NCBI RefSeq assembly: GCF_010977555.1
Contig: NZ_CP048815.1
Location: 1,356,501-1,420,500 of the forward strand
From: Caulobacter rhizosphaerae
GTDB lineage: Bacteria > Pseudomonadota > Alphaproteobacteria > Caulobacterales > Caulobacteraceae
Direction: 5' to 3'
Length of the DNA stretch: 64,000 nucleotides
Made by a program: the position numbers and the translations under genes. A model generated the notes under the pieces. That model saw only the letters and a program-made list of their open reading frames with translations, was not told the DNA's origin and ran no database searches. Shown here in pieces: positions 40,020 through 47,939 of this stretch; position 1 is the stretch's first letter, and the number at the start of each line of letters is the position of its first letter.

Positions 40020-41389
40020 CCGACGCCACCTTCCAGGCCCCCGGGACCGCCGGCGAGGCCGCCGCCAAGATCCCGCCGCGCCTTTCGGACGACCCGGTGC
40101 GCATCATCCGGATCGGGGCCGGGGTGGCGGGCCTGTTCTTCGTCGGCTTCCTGGGCTGGGCGGCCCTGGCGCCGCTGGACGCCGGGGCCTACGCCCACGG
40201 GGTGGTCGCCGTGGCTGGCAACCGCCAGGCGGTGCAGAGCCGCGAGGGCGGCGTGGTCACCGCCATCCGGGTGGTCGAGGGTCAGAGCGTGGTCAAGGGC
40301 CAGATCCTGGTGGAGCTGTCGGCCTCGGAGCTGCGGGCCAGCGAGCGCGGCATGACCGGCGAGGTCCTGACCCTGCTGGCTCAGCGCGCCCGGCTGGTCG
40401 CCGAGCGCGACCGCCTGCCGACCATCGCCGCGCCGCCGGAGTTCGCCGACCTCACGCCGGAGGACAAGCCCCTGGCCGACGACGCCCTGCGCCTGCAGCG
40501 TCAGCAGTTCCAGGCTCGCCGCAGCTCGCTGCAGACCCAGCGCGGGGTGCTCAACCAGCGTGTCCTGCAGCTGAGCCAGCAGAGCAGCGGCGCCGAGCGC
40601 CAGCTGGACGCCAACCGCGAGCAGCAGAAGCTGATCGAGGAGGAGCTGAAGGGCGTGCAGGAGCTGGCCGCCAAGGGCTTCGCGCCCAAGACCCGGGTCC
40701 TGGCCCTGCAGCGCAGCGCCGCCTCCCTGACCGGGGAGGACGGGGCCTATCGCGCCCAGATCGCCCGCTCGGCCGAACAGATCGGCGAGACCAAGCTGCA
40801 GACCCTGTCGCTGGAGCGCCAGATGATGGAGGAGGTCTCCGGCCAGCTGCGCGACGTGCAGGTGCGGCTGGACGACCTGCAGCCCAAGGTGCTGGCCGCC
40901 CGCGAGCAGCTGGCCCGGGCCACGGTCCGCGCCCCGTCCGGCGGCAAGGTGGTGGGACTGAACGTCTTCACGGTGGGCGGCGTGGTCGCCCCCGGCCAGA
41001 CCCTGATGGAGATCGTGCCGCAGGACCGGCGGCTGGTGATCCAGGCCAAGGTCTCGCCCAATGACGCCGACGATCTCAAGCCCGGCCAGAAGACCCAGAT
41101 CCGCTTCACGTCCCTGCACGAACGCGACCTGCCGCTGCTGAACGGCACCCTGACCGAACTGTCGGCCGACAGCTTCACCGACGAGAAGACCGGCGTGCAG
41201 TACTTCCGCGCCGAGGTCTCGGCCCCGCCCGAGGAACTGGACAAGATCCGCAAGATCCGCGGCGCCCAGTCGGGCCTGCAGGCCGGCCTGCCGGTCGAGG
41301 TGCTGATCCCGCTGCGCAAGCGCTCGGCCCTGGCCTATCTGGTCGAGCCGATGTTCCAGACCTTCTGGCGGATGGGCCGCGAGCACTAG
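40016..41389 (+). CDS. HlyD-family periplasmic adaptor of type I secretion
   Basis: 457 residues. A single TM near the N-terminus (about 35-58, IGAGVAGLFFVGFLGWAALAPL) is followed by a lipoyl half-motif (AVAGNRQAVQSREGGVVTAIRVVEGQSVVKGQ), a long coiled-coil hairpin (about 130-290, Gln/Leu/Arg-rich) and the second lipoyl half ATVRAPSGGKVVGLNVFTVGGVVAPGQ with linkers. The family signature RxxALAYLVEPM is near the end. It bridges the ABC exporter to the outer-membrane channel. Cotranscribed and translationally coupled with the ABC gene. Confidence 0.9.
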   Translation: MTDATFQAPGTAGEAAAKIPPRLSDDPVRIIRIGAGVAGLFFVGFLGWAALAPLDAGAYAHGVVAVAGNRQAVQSREGGVVTAIRVVEGQSVVKGQILVELSASELRASERGMTGEVLTLLAQRARLVAERDRLPTIAAPPEFADLTPEDKPLADDALRLQRQQFQARRSSLQTQRGVLNQRVLQLSQQSSGAERQLDANREQQKLIEEELKGVQELAAKGFAPKTRVLALQRSAASLTGEDGAYRAQIARSAEQIGETKLQTLSLERQMMEEVSGQLRDVQVRLDDLQPKVLAAREQLARATVRAPSGGKVVGLNVFTVGGVVAPGQTLMEIVPQDRRLVIQAKVSPNDADDLKPGQKTQIRFTSLHERDLPLLNGTLTELSADSFTDEKTGVQYFRAEVSAPPEELDKIRKIRGAQSGLQAGLPVEVLIPLRKRSALAYLVEPMFQTFWRMGREH

Positions 41390-41416
41390 CTCGACACGCC
41401 GCTCCGGGGCCGAACA

Positions 41417-41499
41417 CCTCGTCCTTCGACAAGCTCAGGATGAGGTGTTCGACTGCCGAGCCTGTAGATGGTCCTCATCCTGAGCTTGTCGAAGGACGA
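41417..41499. repeat. Type A intergenic inverted repeat
   Basis: Arms at 41417-41445 and 41473-41499 repeat the CTTCGACAAGCTCAGGATGA core. It lies downstream of the hlyD gene. Confidence 0.88.
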
Positions 41500-41638
41500 T
41501 GACCACGCACGGCTGATACGCCGACCGCCCTAAGGCATCGGCGTTGAAGCTCAGGGAGAGGCTTCATTTTCCTTGTCATTCGGGAAGCACGCGCGATGTG
41601 CGGGATGCAACCAGCGCTCATCGCCAGACCATAAAAAA

Positions 41639-41664
41639 GGCGGGCCTCCCCAAGGCCCGCCTTT
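41639..41664. terminator. Bidirectional intrinsic terminator in a 600-bp gap
   Basis: GGCGGGCC (41639-41646) pairs with GGCCCGCC (41654-41661). Six A precede the stem, giving a six-U tract for minus-strand transcripts; on the plus strand the tail is TTTAGTTTT. hlyD could end here on the plus strand. No recognised gene feeds it on the minus strand. Confidence 0.75.
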
Positions 41665-41989
41665 AGTTTTAGGTCCCCCTCGGGACGTGGGCGACGCTGG
41701 TCGCGCGACCTCCCCCAAGGTCTCGCGGTGCGTCGTTCTCCAAGCCGATGGCCTAGCGCCCGAGCCTCGGTCGGCCGGGTCGCGGCCGCGCCGATCGCCG
41801 ACCGGCGTTCGTCCGAAGCAGCCGACACCTGTAAGGCTTTGCGCGGCGCGGGCCTTACATGCCGGTTCCATTTTCTTGATCCCTTGTCTCAAAGGAAAAC
41901 GCCGCTCTCGCGCGGCGCCCCGCGCGGTGCGACGAACGCCCGCATTGGCGAATATGGTCAATGCGTGATTGTGCCTTGGGGGAGGCCAC
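41665..41989. other. Gene-poor stretch, possible minus-strand small RNA
   Basis: About 325 bp rich in short complementary stretches (for example CGGCCGGGTCGCGGCCG and GTAAGGC...GCCTTAC), between the terminator above and the AraC gene. The open frames here lack an RBS and have a composition unlike the neighbours. A minus-strand transcript ending at the 41639-41664 hairpin would explain its six-U side. No known RNA family recognised. Confidence 0.3.
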
Positions 41990-43009
41990 ATGAATCATCC
42001 TTTGGACCCGCCCGCCGAAACACTGTTTCGGCTGGGGCGGACGAACTTCAGCACCCGGAGCGTCCCGCCCGAGCAGCGGCACGACTATTACCGGCGGGAA
42101 GTGCTGACGGCGCTCGACGCGCGCGACCCGGAACCGGGGTTCACGGCCAGCATCACCGCGCTGCGCCTGGGGCCCCACGCCTTCTACGTCACCGAGACCG
42201 GCGGCCAGACGATGTTCCGCACGCCGCAGATGATCGCCGCCGACGGCCTCGACCACTACATCGTCCAGTTCAACATCGCCGGCTCGCACACCGGCGACTT
42301 CGACGGCGTGCCGTTCTCGTTCGGTCCGGGCGAGGTGGGGATCTGCGACCTGTCGCGGCCGATGCTGATGCACAGCACCGCGGTCAAGGTGCTGACCACC
42401 TTCCTGCCGCGCGCCGAGGTCGAGGCCGTGGCGCCGAACATCGCGCTGCACGGCATGGTGCTGGACGCCAATCGCGCCGGCCTGCTGATCGAGCACCTGA
42501 CGGCGGTGACCCGCTGGTTCCCGCAGCTGTTGCCCCAGACCCTGCCGGGCATCACCCGCGCCACGATCGAACTGCTGGGCGCGTGCCTGGCCATGGAGGC
42601 CGGGCGGGCCGATTTCGGCATGCGCGAGTCGCCGGTGCTGCTGCGGGCCCGGGCCTATGTCGAGCACAACCTGCTGGAGCCCAGCCTCAACCCCGCCAGG
42701 ATCAGCGAGGCCCTGGGCGTGTCGCGCTCGACGCTCTACCGCCTGTTCGAGCCCCTGGGCGGGGTGACGGCCTATATCTGGGAGCGCCGCCTGCACCTGG
42801 CCCGCGCGGCGCTGCTGGATCCCAAGCGCGGCCGGCGGATCAGCGAGATCGCCTTCCAGTGCGGCTTCAGCAGCGAGGCCCATTTCAGCCGCAGCTTCCG
42901 CAAGGCGTTCAACATCCGCCCCAGCGACCTGCGCTCGCTGCAGCCCAGCCTGGGCGAGGAGCCCGACACGCCGTTCGCCAAGTGGACCGACGCGGCCACG
43001 GGGACCTGA
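41990..43009 (+). CDS. AraC-family transcriptional regulator (AraC-binding-like N-domain)
   Basis: 339 residues from ATG 41990, with GGGGGAGG upstream. N-terminal sensor-like domain of the AraC_binding_2 type (about 30-200: YYRREVLTALDARDPEPGF, VQFNIAGSHTGDFDG). The C-terminal double HTH (about 235-330) shows ISEALGVSRSTLYRLFEPLGGV and the second helix set ISEIAFQCGFSSEAHFSRSFRKAFNIRPSD. Ligand unknown. Followed on the same strand by a two-component pair after 117 bp. Confidence 0.88.
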   Translation: MNHPLDPPAETLFRLGRTNFSTRSVPPEQRHDYYRREVLTALDARDPEPGFTASITALRLGPHAFYVTETGGQTMFRTPQMIAADGLDHYIVQFNIAGSHTGDFDGVPFSFGPGEVGICDLSRPMLMHSTAVKVLTTFLPRAEVEAVAPNIALHGMVLDANRAGLLIEHLTAVTRWFPQLLPQTLPGITRATIELLGACLAMEAGRADFGMRESPVLLRARAYVEHNLLEPSLNPARISEALGVSRSTLYRLFEPLGGVTAYIWERRLHLARAALLDPKRGRRISEIAFQCGFSSEAHFSRSFRKAFNIRPSDLRSLQPSLGEEPDTPFAKWTDAATGT

Positions 43010-43126
43010 GTGCGCACCCTCTCCCGATGGGAGAGGGCGCACACCGGGCCCCTGCACCGAATCTGCACGGCAAACGCGCCGATCCGCCCCGCCGTCCCGG
43101 TTGACCCCGCACGCGGAGCGCTGAAC

Positions 43127-43849
43127 ATGGGCGACATGCAGCGCACGATCCTGGTCGTCGACGACGACCCCCACATCCGCCAGCTCCTGGTGTTCGCCCT
43201 GGCCAAGGCCGGGCTCGAGACCCGCGAGGCGGCCGACGGCGAGGCGGCCCTGGCGGCCGTGGCCGAGCGGACGCCCGACCTGGTGGTGCTGGACATCAAC
43301 ATGCCGCGCCTGGACGGGCTGGAGGTCTGCCGCCGGCTGCGGGCCCGGGGCGACCTGCCGATCCTGTTCCTCAGTTCGCGCGACGACGAGATCGACCGGG
43401 TGCTGGGCATCGAGCTGGGGGCCGACGACTATGTGGTCAAGCCGTTCAGCCCGCGCGAGGTGACGGCCCGCGTCCAGGCCATCCTGCGCCGGGCCGGCGG
43501 CAAGGGCGCCGAGGCCGCCCCGGCCGACGGCCGCATCGTCCGCGGCCGGCTGAGCCTGGATCCCGAGGCCTGGAGCGCGGCCTGGGCCGACGGCCAGGTG
43601 TCGCTGACCGTCACCGAGTTCACGATCCTGAAGACCCTGGCCGCCACCCCGACCAAGGTGTTCAGCCGCGACGCCATCATCGACCGCCTGCGCGGCCCGG
43701 GCTTCGCGGTGACCGACCGCACCATCGACAGCCACGTACGAAACCTGCGGGCCAAGTTCGCCGGCGTGGGCGGGCACGACGTGATCGAGACCCGGGCCGG
43801 CATCGGCTACCGCCTGGGCGCCTGCCAGGGCGTCGGCGTCGGCGGATGA
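43127..43849 (+). CDS. OmpR-family response regulator
   Basis: 240 residues from ATG 43127 (CGGAG upstream). Receiver with acidic cluster VVDDD (11-14), phospho-acceptor Asp56 in LVVLDINMPRLDG, Thr/Ser switch in LFLSSRD and Lys in VVKPFSPREV. A winged-helix effector lies at about 145-235 (LTVTEFTILKTLAATPTKVFSRDAIIDRLRG, TIDSHVRNLRAKF). Its stop overlaps the kinase start (ATGA), so the pair is coupled. Target genes are unknown. Confidence 0.92.
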   Translation: MGDMQRTILVVDDDPHIRQLLVFALAKAGLETREAADGEAALAAVAERTPDLVVLDINMPRLDGLEVCRRLRARGDLPILFLSSRDDEIDRVLGIELGADDYVVKPFSPREVTARVQAILRRAGGKGAEAAPADGRIVRGRLSLDPEAWSAAWADGQVSLTVTEFTILKTLAATPTKVFSRDAIIDRLRGPGFAVTDRTIDSHVRNLRAKFAGVGGHDVIETRAGIGYRLGACQGVGVGG

Positions 43850-45426
43850 GCGCCGGGCTGGGGGCGTGGCTGCGGCGCTGGTGGCCGGCCTTGCGCCTGC
43901 GGACCATCCTGCTGACCGTGCTGCTGTTCGCCGCCGCCATGCCGGCCATCGGGGCGGTGTTCCTGCGCACCTACGAGAACACCCTGGTGCGCCAGACCGA
44001 GGCCGAGCTGACCTCGCAGGGCGCGGCCCTGGCGGCGGCGGCGGCAAATCTGTGGCCCGGCTCCGTGCGCGACCTGACGCCCGCCGACCCCGACGCCCGC
44101 GACGACCCCGGCTACTACCGCCCCGAATCGACCAGCGTCGACCTGCGCAGCTCGCCCCTGCTGCCCGAGCGGCCGGCCTCGGTCCCCGGCGCCAGGGCCG
44201 ATCCCCAGGCCGAGGCGGCGGCCGAGGTGCTGGAGCCGATCTTCGACCAGACCAGCCGCAGCACCCTGGCCTCGATCCTGATCGTCGATCGTCACGGCGT
44301 CGTGGTGCGCGGCCTGGGGCAGGGCGGCAGCCTGGCGGCCCTGCCGGAGATCCAGGCGGCGCTGCAGGGCCGTTCGCGCACGGTCCTGCGCCGCAACGGG
44401 GCCTATCACCCGCGCTATTCGTTCGAGTGGCTCAGCCGCGCCTCGGCCGTGCGCCTGCACCATGCCCGGCCGGTGGTCGTCAACGGCCGGGTCGTCGGCG
44501 CGCTGCTGCTGTCGCGCTCGCCCCGGGCGCTGTTCCGCGGCGTCTATCAGGACCGGGGCAAGCTGCTGGTCGGGGCGGCGGCGACGATCCTGCTGCTGGT
44601 GCTGCTGTCGGGCCTGGTGTCGCGCGGCGTGACCCGGCCGATCGAGGCGCTGAGCGCCGCCACCCGCAGCGTGGCCACGGGCCAGGGCAGCGTGCCGGAG
44701 ACCCCGGCCACCGCCGCCGTCGAGATCCGCGACCTCTACCAGGACTTCCGGGTGATGGCCGACGCCATCGCCGTGCGCTCGCGCTACCTGCGCGACTTCG
44801 CCGCCGCCGTCAGCCACGAGTTCAAGACCCCGCTGGCCGGGATCACCGGCGCGGTCGAGCTGCTGGACGACCACTTCGACACCATGACCCCGGACGAGCG
44901 GGGCCGGTTCCTTTCCAACATCTCGGCCGACAGCGCCCGTCTGTCGCAGCTGGTCGGCCGGCTGATGGACCTGGCGCGGGCCGACATGGCCATGCCGCAG
45001 GCGGGGGTGGCGTCCGAGCTGGCCCCGGCCGCGCGACGGGTGGCCGACGCGCAAGGCCGCGACATCGCCGTGCTCCTCGACCTGCCGGACGACCTGCCCC
45101 TGGTCGCCGCCCCCGAGGCGACGGTCGAGACCGTGCTGACCACCCTGGTCGAGAACAGCCGCCAGGCCGGGGCGAAGGTGGTGCGGATCGCCGCGGCGGC
45201 GGTCGGTGACGAGGTGATGCTGCGGGTGTCGGACGACGGCCCCGGCGTCCCGGCCGCCGACCGCGACCGCCTGTTCGAACCGTTCTTCACCAGCCGCCGC
45301 GAGACGGGCGGGACGGGGCTTGGGCTGTCGATCGCGCGGTCGCTGCTGGCGGCCAGCCAGGGGCGGATTTCGTTGGTCGAGGGAGAGGCGGGGGCGGTGT
45401 TTGAGGTGGGGTTGCCGAGGGGGTGA
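43846..45426 (+). CDS. Membrane sensor histidine kinase, partner of the OmpR regulator
   Basis: 526 residues. TM1 at about 18-40 (LRTILLTVLLFAAAMPAIGAVFL) and TM2 at about 242-260 enclose a periplasmic sensor with a PDC-like beta stretch (STLASILIVDRHGVVVRGLG). HAMP follows (SRGVTRPIEALSAATRSVA). HisKA has His324 in AAVSHEFKTPLAG. The ATPase shows ENSRQAGA (N-box), VSDDGPGVP, LFEPFFTS and GGTGLGLSIARSL. The layout recalls CreC or ChvG kinases. The signal is unknown. Confidence 0.92.
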   Translation: MSAGLGAWLRRWWPALRLRTILLTVLLFAAAMPAIGAVFLRTYENTLVRQTEAELTSQGAALAAAAANLWPGSVRDLTPADPDARDDPGYYRPESTSVDLRSSPLLPERPASVPGARADPQAEAAAEVLEPIFDQTSRSTLASILIVDRHGVVVRGLGQGGSLAALPEIQAALQGRSRTVLRRNGAYHPRYSFEWLSRASAVRLHHARPVVVNGRVVGALLLSRSPRALFRGVYQDRGKLLVGAAATILLLVLLSGLVSRGVTRPIEALSAATRSVATGQGSVPETPATAAVEIRDLYQDFRVMADAIAVRSRYLRDFAAAVSHEFKTPLAGITGAVELLDDHFDTMTPDERGRFLSNISADSARLSQLVGRLMDLARADMAMPQAGVASELAPAARRVADAQGRDIAVLLDLPDDLPLVAAPEATVETVLTTLVENSRQAGAKVVRIAAAAVGDEVMLRVSDDGPGVPAADRDRLFEPFFTSRRETGGTGLGLSIARSLLAASQGRISLVEGEAGAVFEVGLPRG

Positions 45427-45451
45427 GGGGAAGGGCAGGTGCCTTGTAGGT

Positions 45452-45751
45452 TCATGGCTGTGATGATGCGCTATAGATTGGAACAAGCGTGTGCATGTCA
45501 CGAAGGGGGCGGGTGAAGAATTCAGTTTCCGTGAATATTGTGATGTCTAAAGGTGCGCCGGTTATCTGAGATAGCGGGGCTAAGGCGGTGCGGATCTCTG
45601 AGCCGAGGGCGGCAAGGGGCCGCTTGGTTGGAGAAACGATCACTACTAGATCAACATCGTTGAAGGGCTGTTCAAGAAAGTACGAGCCCATGCCGTAGAT
45701 GGCGCTAACACCGTCAAGCGCTTGTGCCATTTTGCGGGTTGTCTCGATCAT
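45452..45751 (-). CDS. Minimal Pol-beta nucleotidyltransferase (MNT-like)
   Basis: 99 residues from ATG 45751; the frame is open to 45955, but the upstream part looks non-coding. The NTase signature is clear: YGMGSYFLEQPFNDVDLVVIV, a GS motif then Asp-x-Asp for metal, and a third acidic position in APLDITIFTETEF. It lacks other domains, like antitoxin-type MNT proteins and stand-alone enzymes that add AMP to partners. Third gene of the low-GC operon; overlaps the preceding gene by 38 bp. Codon use is AT-richer than the host, suggesting transfer. Start uncertain. Confidence 0.7.
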   Translation of the reverse strand: MIETTRKMAQALDGVSAIYGMGSYFLEQPFNDVDLVVIVSPTKRPLAALGSEIRTALAPLSQITGAPLDITIFTETEFFTRPLRDMHTLVPIYSASSQP

Positions 45752-46121
45752 TGAACTTTTGGTCAGCTCCGAAATCCCTATTCCGTAGCGCAGGAGCAAG
45801 CGTTCCCGCGTTGTAAAGTCCGATGTTACGCCTATCGCAGAACTCGGACGCTTCCCCCGTGGCTCCATTCCACTTGCCACCAAAATAGATGATATTGGTG
45901 TCAGGGAAGGTGGAGACCACTCGTTCAACAAGTTCAAGAGAGACGCTATATGCATTTACGCACACAACCGTAAGGCTATCGCCTTGAACGTTACGTATGA
46001 TGTCAAACACGATATCATCGTGACGTGATATTATCCTAACGTTCTCATGGCTGGCGAGTACCCTTTCCAAAAACGTGATGCTACTGAAGGGGACTCCGAA
46101 ATTATTTGCGCCGTTATTCAT
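45714..46121 (-). CDS. Unknown alpha/beta protein between HNH and NTase genes
   Basis: 135 residues; the ATG overlaps the HNH stop (ATGA). Alternating strand/helix pattern: SLTVVCVNAYSVSLELVERVVSTFP, then TNIIYFGGKWNG, then EASEFCDRRNIGLYNAGTLAPAL. This resembles small Rossmann-like or nuclease-associated domains, but I do not recognise the family. The last 20 residues are polar and probably disordered. The operon position suggests a partner of the nuclease or the nucleotidyltransferase. Lower GC than the rest of the window. Confidence 0.65.
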   Translation of the reverse strand: MNNGANNFGVPFSSITFLERVLASHENVRIISRHDDIVFDIIRNVQGDSLTVVCVNAYSVSLELVERVVSTFPDTNIIYFGGKWNGATGEASEFCDRRNIGLYNAGTLAPALRNRDFGADQKFNDRDNPQNGTSA

Positions 46122-46786
46122 CCGAACGCATCTCCGAAGCCAGCTGGAAATTGTGGATAGTGGTCTTTTCGGTCATAGACATGAGCCTCGTAACTCTCAG
46201 CGTGGTTGGCAAATTCGGCGAACGCTATCGACTGTTCCTTGTTCAGCAACCCGATATTAGCTCGCACGACGTTCATGATACGACGGTTATTTGGGAGGAT
46301 TTTATCCATTCGCCGCAGCTGCCATAGGTCAAATGCATTGGAGGCTGGTGATCGCTGGGCCACTTCCGACTGAGGCCCAAGTTCCTTCCAGGTGACATGG
46401 TTCTCGGCTAGCAACAGCGAGGTGAGGCGCCTTAACTCATCGAAGTTTTCGAAGCGCTCCTCTTCACCTAAGCGGCGGACACGATCCTCGCGCTGTGCCT
46501 TCCATTCCCTGAGCACACTAGCTGGGAATTCGCCCGCCGGCGCTTTGTCGACCTCTCGATGATGTGTCGGGCAAAGCAGAACAAGGTTGTCGTAAGAATC
46601 GTCGCCGCCGACTCCGTCGCCGCGCGGCCCTTCCTTGGCTTGCGCGATTACGTGTGCCATTTCGCCAATGATGTAGTCCCGGCCTTGCTCGGCACAGCGG
46701 GTTAGATCTTCATTGCAGCCAGGCTTCGAGCAACTACCAGCCGCTCTGCCCCACAATAGCTTGATGTCTAAAGTTGAAATGGCCAT
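46118..46786 (-). CDS. HNH endonuclease, first gene of a low-GC three-gene operon
   Basis: 222 residues from ATG 46786; the frame extends to 46906 but the extension is not convincing. N-terminal zinc/treble-clef HNH domain: CSKPGCNEDL, GEMAHVIAQAKEGPRGDG (first catalytic His), YDNLVLLCPTHHREVDK (second His pair). The C-terminal part (about 110-222) is helical with no known domain. HNH proteins with this AHVIA...GPRG...LLCPTHH pattern are common in defence islands. It is clearly poorer in GC than all neighbours and is followed without gaps by two small genes, so the three probably came in together. Confidence 0.8.
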   Translation of the reverse strand: MAISTLDIKLLWGRAAGSCSKPGCNEDLTRCAEQGRDYIIGEMAHVIAQAKEGPRGDGVGGDDSYDNLVLLCPTHHREVDKAPAGEFPASVLREWKAQREDRVRRLGEEERFENFDELRRLTSLLLAENHVTWKELGPQSEVAQRSPASNAFDLWQLRRMDKILPNNRRIMNVVRANIGLLNKEQSIAFAEFANHAESYEAHVYDRKDHYPQFPAGFGDAFG

Positions 46787-46942
46787 GCGCCATCGTAGGA
46801 CGGAACTCGGCCTCCAGGGAGAGCGATCTGAGCCCACGGACGCTACCGCGACTTTGCTCTTCCTGTCAGGCGAGGTTCGGCACTCCACTTTCACTGGTGC
46901 TTTCACCCTTGCTTGTCAAAGACCCCCATCCGCTCCGGATAG

Positions 46943-47094
46943 GGCCGCGCCTTAAACCCTTGGTGGATCGGAGCTCTGGCGTCTGGCCGAGTCAAGGACG
47001 ACGCGGAGCGTCGCCGCGACGCGGCCGCCGGAGGCGGTCCTTGACTCGGCCAGACGCCAGAGCAGGCTCGCCATCAAGGCTTTAAGGCGCGGCC
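46943..47094. repeat. Nested long inverted repeat bordering the low-GC island
   Basis: Outer 14-bp arms GGCCGCGCCTTAAA (46943-46956) and their complement (47081-47094), and inner 27-bp perfect arms (46973-46999 and 47037-47063; core GTCTGGCCGAGTCAAGGAC). The centre has further GC-rich hairpins. It makes up most of the 370-bp gap between the HNH gene and the next minus-strand gene. Confidence 0.9.
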
Positions 47095-47159
47095 TCGCCC
47101 GTTGGCGGTTGAGAAGAAGAGCGGCGCGTCGGTTTAGGCGGCGTCAGCCGACCTTGGCC

Positions 47160-47483
47160 TCAAGGCGCCTTCCGGGACAGGCCGTGTCCCAAGGCCGCGA
47201 TGGCGATTATGCCAAACGGCCAGAGGCTGAAAAGAACGGTTTGCCAGACCTGGAAGCGGTGGAAGTCGATGGCGTTGTGCGACTGTCCCTGCTTGCCGCA
47301 GTATCCGAACGGGTGATCCAGGTAGAAATAGTGGGTCGACGCGTTGCAGAGGTGAATGGGGCCGTCTGGAAACAGGGCCACCCCGCCGACGAACCACACC
47401 AGCATGATCATGCCGATCACCGAGATCAAATTGCCCCGGAGCGTGATCATCCTTTCCGATGTCCACTGACGTTCAAGCGGCAT
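47160..47483 (-). CDS. Small two-helix membrane protein, hypothetical
   Basis: 107 residues. Hydrophobic helices lie at about 18-38 (LISVIGMIMLVWFVGGVALF) and about 80-98 (VLFSLWPFGIIAIAALG). Between them is an extracytoplasmic loop with two Cys (LCNAS, GYCGK) that could form a disulfide, and several His/Tyr residues. AGGAAGAG lies about 13 bp before the ATG. Not recognised. It lies between two partial copies of the same repeat (46.96 and 47.52 kb). Confidence 0.55.
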   Translation of the reverse strand: MPLERQWTSERMITLRGNLISVIGMIMLVWFVGGVALFPDGPIHLCNASTHYFYLDHPFGYCGKQGQSHNAIDFHRFQVWQTVLFSLWPFGIIAIAALGHGLSRKAP

Positions 47484-47522
47484 GGTCCGGCCTGTCTCTT
47501 CCTGGGCGTCCCTGCCGCAGCC

Positions 47523-47558
47523 GGTGGATCGGAGCTGTGGCGTGCGACCAAGTCAAGG
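47523..47558. repeat. Partial copy of the island-border repeat
   Basis: GGTGGATCGGAGCT then TGGCGT and AGTCAAGG reproduce, with changes, the left outer-to-inner segment of the repeat at 46962-46999. No inverted partner is present here. Confidence 0.6.
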
Positions 47559-47696
47559 CGCGTCCTGGCCGTTGGCGGGCCTTCTGCTCATCCGTGCAAC
47601 GGGGAGAAGAGAGCGGCCCCCAATGAATTGATCACCCACGGGACCGAACCGCGCCGTCCGGCATTGAACCCTCGCGCCGACCGATGGAGACTTCGA

Positions 47697-47936
47697 ATGA
47701 CCGGACTGTTGGCGATCGACCTGTTCGCCGTCGTGATCTTCGCCCTGGGGTTCCTGCTGGCCTTCAAGCCCGGCGTCTTCCGCGCGCTCAGGGGGCGGGA
47801 GCGGGGCGTGTCCGAGGACGTCGCCTCGGCCCTGCGCATCGCCGGGGTGATGGCCATGGCGTTCAGCGTGATGATCTGCGTGTTCGCCAACCTGATCGTC
47901 CGCTACTCGGCGGCCAGCGCGGCGGCGGGGTCCTGA
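47697..47936 (+). CDS. Small two-helix membrane protein, hypothetical
   Basis: 79 residues from ATG 47697, with GGAGA upstream. Two predicted TM helices: LLAIDLFAVVIFALGFLLAF (about 3-22) and GVMAMAFSVMICVFANLIVR (about 50-69), joined by a basic cytoplasmic loop (RALRGRERG). Not recognised. A longer reading from 47109 runs through repeats and is rejected. Convergent with the next gene. Confidence 0.65.
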   Translation: MTGLLAIDLFAVVIFALGFLLAFKPGVFRALRGRERGVSEDVASALRIAGVMAMAFSVMICVFANLIVRYSAASAAAGS

Positions 47937-47939
47937 GCC

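Noticed and set aside
41551..41991. 146-codon minus-strand reading frame before the AraC gene
   Set aside because: No RBS, unusual composition, and it runs through the terminator hairpin.
45714..45955. Frameshift joining the unknown protein and the nucleotidyltransferase
   Set aside because: The first frame keeps a sensible strand/helix pattern up to NAGTLAPAL and then stops, and the NTase frame has its own ATG. Overlapping genes are simpler, though a sequencing error cannot be ruled out.
47109..47696. Long N-terminal extension of the small membrane protein at 47697
   Set aside because: The extension covers repeats and the opposite-strand gene; the ATG at 47697 has a good RBS.
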